A stretch of DNA of 21,334 nt, from NCBI RefSeq assembly GCF_000090795.2, contig NW_003546549.1, positions 85,015-106,348 on the forward strand, written 5' to 3'. The stretch comes from Amphimedon queenslandica. Its lineage: Eukaryota; Porifera; Demospongiae; Haplosclerida; Niphatidae. Below, piece by piece: positions 16,123-21,334 of this stretch. Under the pieces are notes generated by a model. The model saw only the letters and a list, made by a program, of their open reading frames with translations, searched no databases and had not been told where the DNA came from. The stretch's first letter is position 1. Each line of letters begins with the position of its first letter. The translations under genes were made by a program, and so were the position numbers.

Positions 16123-18045
16123 ATGCGAATGCTGAAGGTGCTCTTTGTGTTATCATCAGTATCAATCATCTCTGTGAACAGTGGGATTGGCGCCTGCGGA
16201 GCTGTTTGCCGCAATCTTGGTCTTGGCCCCTGCCGGGATGAAAGCAGACTCTGTTTTTCTTGCTGTCCCTCCACTTGTACCGGCAGAAGTGACTTGAGGT
16301 GTTCTGATAACAATGGGGACATTCAAATCACTTCCTTCAGGAGATATGCCGTAATTGGCTACGCATCAACTCAAAGTAACGCCGCCGGTGGTCTCGAGAT
16401 TCGAACGACGTATAGTGCCGCCGAAGATAACATCACGAATAGCAGCAGTTTGGTGGACGAAGCTGCTTATGGCTACTGTAAGTTCTGTGAGCAGGTCTCC
16501 TTTGGTGTAAAAATATCCCAACCCGATGCAATTGCTGTAGTTGGAGATGAGGTTATTGACCCCTGTAGGGCAAATGCGACTGGTCTGTTGTGCAGTCGTT
16601 GTGATGATGGTTTCTATCACAACAGAAAAGGTGAGTGCATAAGTGCACAGAATGGGGCATGTTCTAATCTGGCCTTACAGTGGTTTTTGTTCATACTCAT
16701 TGAAATCATTCCTAGCACACTGTTATTTTTATTTCTCTATGCAACCGGGTTCAGTCTTGTCGACGGTGGACTCAATTCTGCCATTTTCTTTGCGCAAATG
16801 ATCACAACAACAATGGATATTACGGGCGATGGTTTTATTCCCATTTCTAATATCACTGACAACCCACAAAGATCAGAGGCTTTAATAGGCACTTACCAAT
16901 TTCTATATGGGGTTTGGAATTTGGAGTTCTTTAGTCCATTTTCAAAAGAACTTTGTCTCTTTCGTGCAGAGTCTTACCTCATATATTTCTTAACCGAATA
17001 CATAATTGCAATATATCCTATTGTCCTTTTATGTGTTGTTTTAGGGATTAGAACAGCTCTTGTTAAAGTAGATGGCTTAAAAAAGCTATCATGTCTATGC
17101 AGACTTGCCTGGTGCTCCAATCTAAGAAAGTCTTTAAATTTGTCTATGGATTTGGAAGACGCTAATCACAATCTTAAAGTTTCCGTTCTTGTTCTCTCGT
17201 ACTCTAAACTTGCTATCACTTCAGCATCCCTCATTAGCGGAGTTTATCTCTATGATAGTAATGGAGATGCTGTTCGTCTTGTTTCTTTATTCGATGCAAG
17301 TACCAATTACACATCATTTCCTTACATCTTCTTTGCTATCATTGGTTGGAGCATACTATTTCTACTATTAATGTATCCAATCCTCATACTGTTCGTAACA
17401 TACCTTCGAGACTTTAAGAACTATCATGGATTCCCGTGTTTTGATAAACTTGTGAGTCTTTTTCGCAAGAAGCGCAACAGAGTTCAGACAGATGATGATG
17501 CTGTTGGCAGTGGTCTTGACAAAATTTTTCGCCATTTTCACGATCATCGTTGGATTGAAACAGCCTACTTTATTCTCCGTGTGGCTCTTCTCGTAGCATA
17601 TGTATTGCCACTCTCATTCTTCCAAAAATACACTGTAGAGCAGGGTATCCTACTCACCGGAATGATGGTTATCATTTTTCTGTATCCATATGAAAAGGAA
17701 AAGTGGATGAGTCGTGTTGATATGTTCATGCTCCTTCTCTTAGTATTTATCAACACTCTCAGTATGTACCAGTATTCTCGCACCCAGAGCTCAATGCAGC
17801 TTAGTCTTGCAACTTTTGTCATACAGTACATCCTTATTTTTGTTCCTTTCATTTGGATGACAGGCTTCATTATTGCTAAGTTCGTATGTTACTGTCGTAA
17901 ACTTTATGCAAAAATGCGAGGTAGCCCTTGTTTGAATGAAAATGGGGCAGAAGAAGAAAAGGAATTATCAAGAAGTGGTGCAGCGCCTGATGCAAGCGAT
18001 GGGAAAAAGGATGGGAATTACAGTTCTTTTTCAGCAAAATCATAA
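16123..18045 (+). CDS. Cys-rich ectodomain multi-TM membrane protein, paralogue B
   Basis: An intronless frame of 640 aa, clearly paralogous to A. Signal peptide 1-20, first Cys cluster 25-60 (CGAVCRNLGLGPC, CFSCCPSTC), second 119-180 (CKFC, CSRCDDGFYHNRKGEC). The most conserved block is 216-245, with GGLNSAIFFAQMITTTMDIT shared exactly with A, then VWNLEFFSPFSKELCL (264-279) and EYIIA.YPI. Hydrophobic segments lie at about 184-209, 215-231, 285-310, 352-375, 400-426, 478-500, 505-520, 531-550 and 563-588. B is longer than A through an insert in the loop at 311-350, a basic/acidic loop at 437-475 and a C-terminal tail rich in Glu, Lys, Asp and Ser (604-640), likely cytoplasmic. The start fits the TATA box and signal peptide. 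Role unknown. Confidence 0.85.
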   Translation: MRMLKVLFVLSSVSIISVNSGIGACGAVCRNLGLGPCRDESRLCFSCCPSTCTGRSDLRCSDNNGDIQITSFRRYAVIGYASTQSNAAGGLEIRTTYSAAEDNITNSSSLVDEAAYGYCKFCEQVSFGVKISQPDAIAVVGDEVIDPCRANATGLLCSRCDDGFYHNRKGECISAQNGACSNLALQWFLFILIEIIPSTLLFLFLYATGFSLVDGGLNSAIFFAQMITTTMDITGDGFIPISNITDNPQRSEALIGTYQFLYGVWNLEFFSPFSKELCLFRAESYLIYFLTEYIIAIYPIVLLCVVLGIRTALVKVDGLKKLSCLCRLAWCSNLRKSLNLSMDLEDANHNLKVSVLVLSYSKLAITSASLISGVYLYDSNGDAVRLVSLFDASTNYTSFPYIFFAIIGWSILFLLLMYPILILFVTYLRDFKNYHGFPCFDKLVSLFRKKRNRVQTDDDAVGSGLDKIFRHFHDHRWIETAYFILRVALLVAYVLPLSFFQKYTVEQGILLTGMMVIIFLYPYEKEKWMSRVDMFMLLLLVFINTLSMYQYSRTQSSMQLSLATFVIQYILIFVPFIWMTGFIIAKFVCYCRKLYAKMRGSPCLNENGAEEEKELSRSGAAPDASDGKKDGNYSSFSAKS

Positions 18046-18373
18046 CTGATCCAATATAGATCTACAATCGAGCGTGTTTCTTAGTTCGGGTGATCAATAA
18101 CAAGTTTAATTTTATAAATCTATGTTTGCTTAAATATTTTATTGCTCATTTTTAATGGTTTTAACTATAGATATTGTAATATCTACTTTTGAAGTTTAGC
18201 CTAAGATTATTTTTTATTTTGAATATTAACCAATACCAAACCGCATTATATCTAATTTAATAACAGTTTATAATTAACCTATCACCATGACAACTATCTA
18301 TGAATATAATTACAAGAAGGCAGGGCCGGTCAGAGTTTTGCTGCTTTTATCAGCAAAATTAGAAAAAACAGCA
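18046..18373. other. 3' flank of paralogue B and promoter region of the CARMIL-like gene
   Basis: AT-rich, without exons. A short imperfect repeat of TTTTATCAGCAAAATTAG type lies just before the ATG at 18374. No TATA box at standard spacing was seen. Confidence 0.5.
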
Positions 18374-18623
18374 ATGGCTAGTAGCGAGGATAAGTCGCTG
18401 GATATATTTGGTAAACCTCTCGAGCTAACAGGTAAAGCCCAACGCAGTTGTGCCTAATTGCTCGGTGCTTGATTTCATTCGATTCTTTTTGTACAGAGCA
18501 AGAGATAGCTGTGCTGGGTGATGATGCTGTGCGCGTGTTTCTCCGCCGTGTCCTCTCAGTAGAGACTCACACAAAGAAAGGAATTGTATCAGACCCAAAG
18601 ACGCTGGTAACTTTTAATACATG

Positions 18624-18662
<39 letters not shown>

Positions 18663-21286
18663 TGTGCATGCACACCATGATCTAGTCCCAACCTATTTTG
18701 TATAAACTGTACTCAGTGTGTGTAATGAACCTGCTCAGTATTGTTTGGATAGATTGAGACTTGGCACATACATAGACCCTACATAATCAGATGTACATTA
18801 TCAACGCTCTTGTGTATATTTAGAACCATGCAAATATAGAATATGTAACAGTATGTAGTACGTTGTATTGCAAATACAGATTATGTGATGGTCATGAGTA
18901 CATGTACTCTCGTCACTTTAATAAAGTGTTTACATGGTCATTTGTGTTGAATACACATCTATTGTATACCAAATAGCTACTAATAACATGTCAAGTATAA
19001 TGAGCACACGCTGCTGCTGTTGCAATGTATACGTACGTAACTAAAGATGACTATTATAGTTGCTGATTTAATAATGATATTTATATGTATGGAAGTGAGA
19101 TACTTGTAATGAGATTGATAAGTATCCTGTTATCATAATTAGTTATATTCAACATCCTTCTACTTATGGACAATCAGTGACTTACATGTTGTACCACCCT
19201 CTCTCTCTCTCTCTCCCTCCCTTTTCATATTTCTCTTGTCTTTCACTTTCTCTCACTCTCTTTCTCTTTCTCTCTCTTTTAGGTTGTTAGTAGCAGTAGA
19301 TGTCATGTTATTGCACAAAAACCTTCAGTTAAAGTGGGAAAAAATGCATTTTATTACCAGTAATATATTGTATATATAATGAGGAGTGAGCTATAGTGTG
19401 ATAAGTAACTGAATAAAAGTTCAAAGAATGTGATAATGAAAGAGAGATGCATTAATAATAATAAGCTTATTTGGTGTGTGTGTCTCAGTGTAGCTGAATG
19501 TTATTGCTATGTAACTCACAACACTCGATCATTTTGGAAAAGATAGTTATCATCAACTCCATGTGTTGTTTCTTATAATCTCTGTAGTTGGAGACCAGCT
19601 TCAACTTTCTCAAGATAACACTTATTGAATGCTCAGAAAAGAAGGTGAGACTATTATACGTGATTTTAGACTGAAGTTTATGTTATATTTTTTCTCCACG
19701 TTCTCTCTATAATATCATTTTCTTTATTTTTATTCTTTTGTGTGTAGCTGGTGTTTCATTTAATTGGAGAAGGCAGACCGAGAGAGTTCACAACAGACAG
19801 AAAGAATGGAGTGACTATAGTTGGCCTTATCCTGGCTCAGCTGAAGAATCTTTTCCCTGTGACACCACTTGAGTGAGATTTGCATTACATGTACATGTAT
19901 ACATGTACATATACATGTACATGTACACTTATAGCATGAGATTATGTACACTTGATGCATGTGTGAAATTATGAATGTTATTATGTACATTACAAGATAT
20001 GCATGTTGATTTAGTCTATTTCCTCTCTTTCTCTCTATCTTCTTTCCCCCTCTCTCTCTTTCTCCCTCCCCCTCTCTCTCCTAGTACTCTTATAAAAGCT
20101 TCTTACAGTACTGAGTCCATTAATTCAGAGGTCAGTCTCCTTCATGAGTCTCTCCGGCAGGCAATGGACTCTTCAGATCCCAACTCACTCGAGAGCTTTA
20201 TCACCATATATGGATTCCTATGTGACCTGCACAATATACCATATATAGCTGAAATATCATCAGTAAGTAATTATTATACTGTCGTTGAGTGAGACCAGTT
20301 TTGATCAAGAATACTATAAAAATATTATCTTTTGTTTACCGAAGCCTTATCGACTAGATGCTCATTATTTTGTTTGGTTAAAGTTGATCATAAGCTTCAA
20401 TAAATGTTTTTGTGTTTATTTTGTAATGAACCTTTTTCAGTTTCATGTTGTGTTAACGTACAGGGCAATTGTGTGTAACAATAATGATTATAATGTACAT
20501 GTACATGTCTATGTGGATAAGTCGTACTTGTATAGTATTTGCATTGCTTGTATGCTAATATTTGCTTGTTTTTATTTTCAATTTAGTATTTAAGAGCTGC
20601 TTATTGGACTCACGGATTCCGTGAGCTTAACTTAAGAGATTTTGAGCACTTTTCAATCAGGTACATACATGTATATTGAATCTTGTATCTCCTTTAATTC
20701 TATTTTTTATTTCACTCTTTTTACTCTCTGTGTTTTAATTGCCCCTCTCTTCTCTTTCTCTCTCTTTATCTCTTTATTCATTTTTTCTTAATTGTTACTT
20801 ATAATTCTTCTTTTATTCTAAAGGGATCTTCTCCCATTGGTAGCTACTTTACGTCACAACAATTACTTCGATTCCTTTTCAGTTGATGGAATGAAAGTGG
20901 TGAGTGTGTATAGTAAACCTATTGTTAGACCATTATCACATCTAATACCTCAGTACTACACATTTAGTACATGTATAGTACACTTCTTAGCACAAGCATA
21001 TTATTATGAATTTTAGTACATGTTTTTTTGTTGTAGAAATCTCAAATATTCATAATAATTGTTTTGCATATTTGTACTATGTGTGATGGGGAATCCTATG
21101 TACCTGACAAAGCTATAGTAACAATTACTATGAAATTGCATTTTTATGATGTGCTAGTTAAGTTATGTGTATGTTTGATAATGTTGTTTTCTTTTAGACT
21201 GGTGAAGTCTTTGATGAGCTGGCACACACCCTAGTACACTCTCAGACACTGAAGAAGCTGAAACTAACCAACTGTTCACTTAAACC
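18374..21286 (+). CDS. CARMIL/LRRC16-type actin regulator, 5' part (9 exons, cut by window end)
   Basis: Exons 18374-18431, 18497-18606, 19283-19333, 19588-19644, 19748-19872, 20085-20262, 20587-20660, 20824-20899 and 21198-21286 join in phase to 272 codons. Residues 1 to about 125 fit the CARMIL non-canonical PH domain: KTLVVSSSRCHVIAQKPSVK, LETSFNFLKITLIEC, LVFHLIGEGRPREFT, VGLILAQLKNLFP. A helical linker follows (SLLHESLRQAMDS, FITIYGFLCDLHNIPY). Then comes the family signature FRELNLRDFEHFSIRDLLPL and ATLRHNNYF, close to the LNLQDFSHLDHRDLIPI stretch of vertebrate CARMILs. The first leucine-rich repeat is SQTLKKLKLTNCSLKP. CARMILs bind membranes through the PH domain and control capping protein through a C-terminal CPI motif, which lies beyond the window. 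The start is the first in-frame ATG (MASSEDKSLDIFGKPLELT). The last exon ends in phase 2 at a GTAAGA donor. Confidence 0.82.
18607..19282. other. Second intron of the CARMIL-like gene
   Basis: A 676-bp intron with the alternating tract near its start and a CT-rich polypyrimidine run (about 19198-19280) before the acceptor. I see no exon inside. Confidence 0.5.
18621..18672. repeat. Alternating purine-pyrimidine tract, (CG)n(CA)n
   Basis: ATGCGCGCG runs into about 14 CA units (to 18658), then TGCATGTGCATGCACAC. It lies 15 bp after the exon 2 donor of the CARMIL-like gene. Such tracts can adopt Z-DNA. Confidence 0.85.
19886..19928. repeat. TACATG-type palindromic microsatellite
   Basis: Overlapping ACATGTAC units (ACATGTACATGTATACATG and so on) in the intron after exon 5 of the CARMIL-like gene, similar to the run at 7402-7438. 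Confidence 0.7.
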
Positions 21287-21318
21287 GTAAGAACTCATCG
21301 TATTATACACTGACCTTT

Positions 21319-21334
21319 CCCCCCCCCCCCCCCC
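21319..21334. repeat. Poly-C run at the window edge
   Basis: Sixteen C bases end the window, in an intron of the CARMIL-like gene. Long homopolymers of this kind often sit at assembly breaks, so length and continuation are uncertain. Confidence 0.9.

Noticed and set aside
16107..17870. Minus-strand frames across paralogue B
   Set aside because: They are shadows of a strongly supported 640-aa frame with signal peptide and TM segments.
20285..20593. A 102-aa frame in the CARMIL-like intron
   Set aside because: It lies between exons 6 and 7, is AT-rich and has no domain. Exons on both sides join in phase without it.

Overview
The window reads as animal nuclear DNA, most likely from a demosponge (Amphimedon-like). 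It is AT-rich and gene-dense. Most introns are short with GT..AG ends, microsatellites are frequent, and several protein types are ones I associate with sponges. That assignment is an inference: there is no rRNA or organelle marker.

Region 1-5.7 kb (+ strand) holds a tandem array of fibrinogen-like secreted protein genes: the 3' end of copy 1 (1-246), a broken copy 2 (about 1384-2580) and an intact copy 3 (3723-4838) with a TATA box. An ankyrin-repeat exon (366-496) and a SOCS-box exon (5394-5677) can be joined in phase. If they belong to one gene, copies 2 and 3 are nested inside its roughly 4.9 kb intron.

Region 6.1-9.7 kb (- strand) is a 14-exon gene I reconstructed for a six-transmembrane CatSper-type voltage-gated cation channel of about 505 residues. 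It has an S4 helix, a TLDGW pore motif and a C-terminal coiled coil. Its 3' part spans a block of about five diverged 155-bp tandem repeats. It starts head-to-head with a + strand gene (9991-12450, 6 coding exons, 292 aa) for a signal peptide / Kunitz-like / Ser-rich stalk / single-TM protein. The shared promoter contains a perfect NRF-1-type palindrome.

Region 12.5-14.2 kb has no gene. It carries a MITE-like element of about 189 bp and, at its right end, a near-perfect long hairpin.

Region 14.2-18.0 kb holds two intronless tandem paralogues (560 and 640 aa) of a Cys-rich ectodomain plus roughly eight-TM membrane family of unknown function. Region 18.4 kb to the right edge is the 5' part (9 exons, 272 codons) of a CARMIL/LRRC16-type gene: PH-like domain, linker and start of the leucine-rich repeats. 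It is cut by the window end.

The genes do not form a pathway. The links I can support are physical: a nested array, a divergent promoter pair, and two tandem duplications. All exon structures come from reading splice sites and phase by eye, with no transcript evidence.
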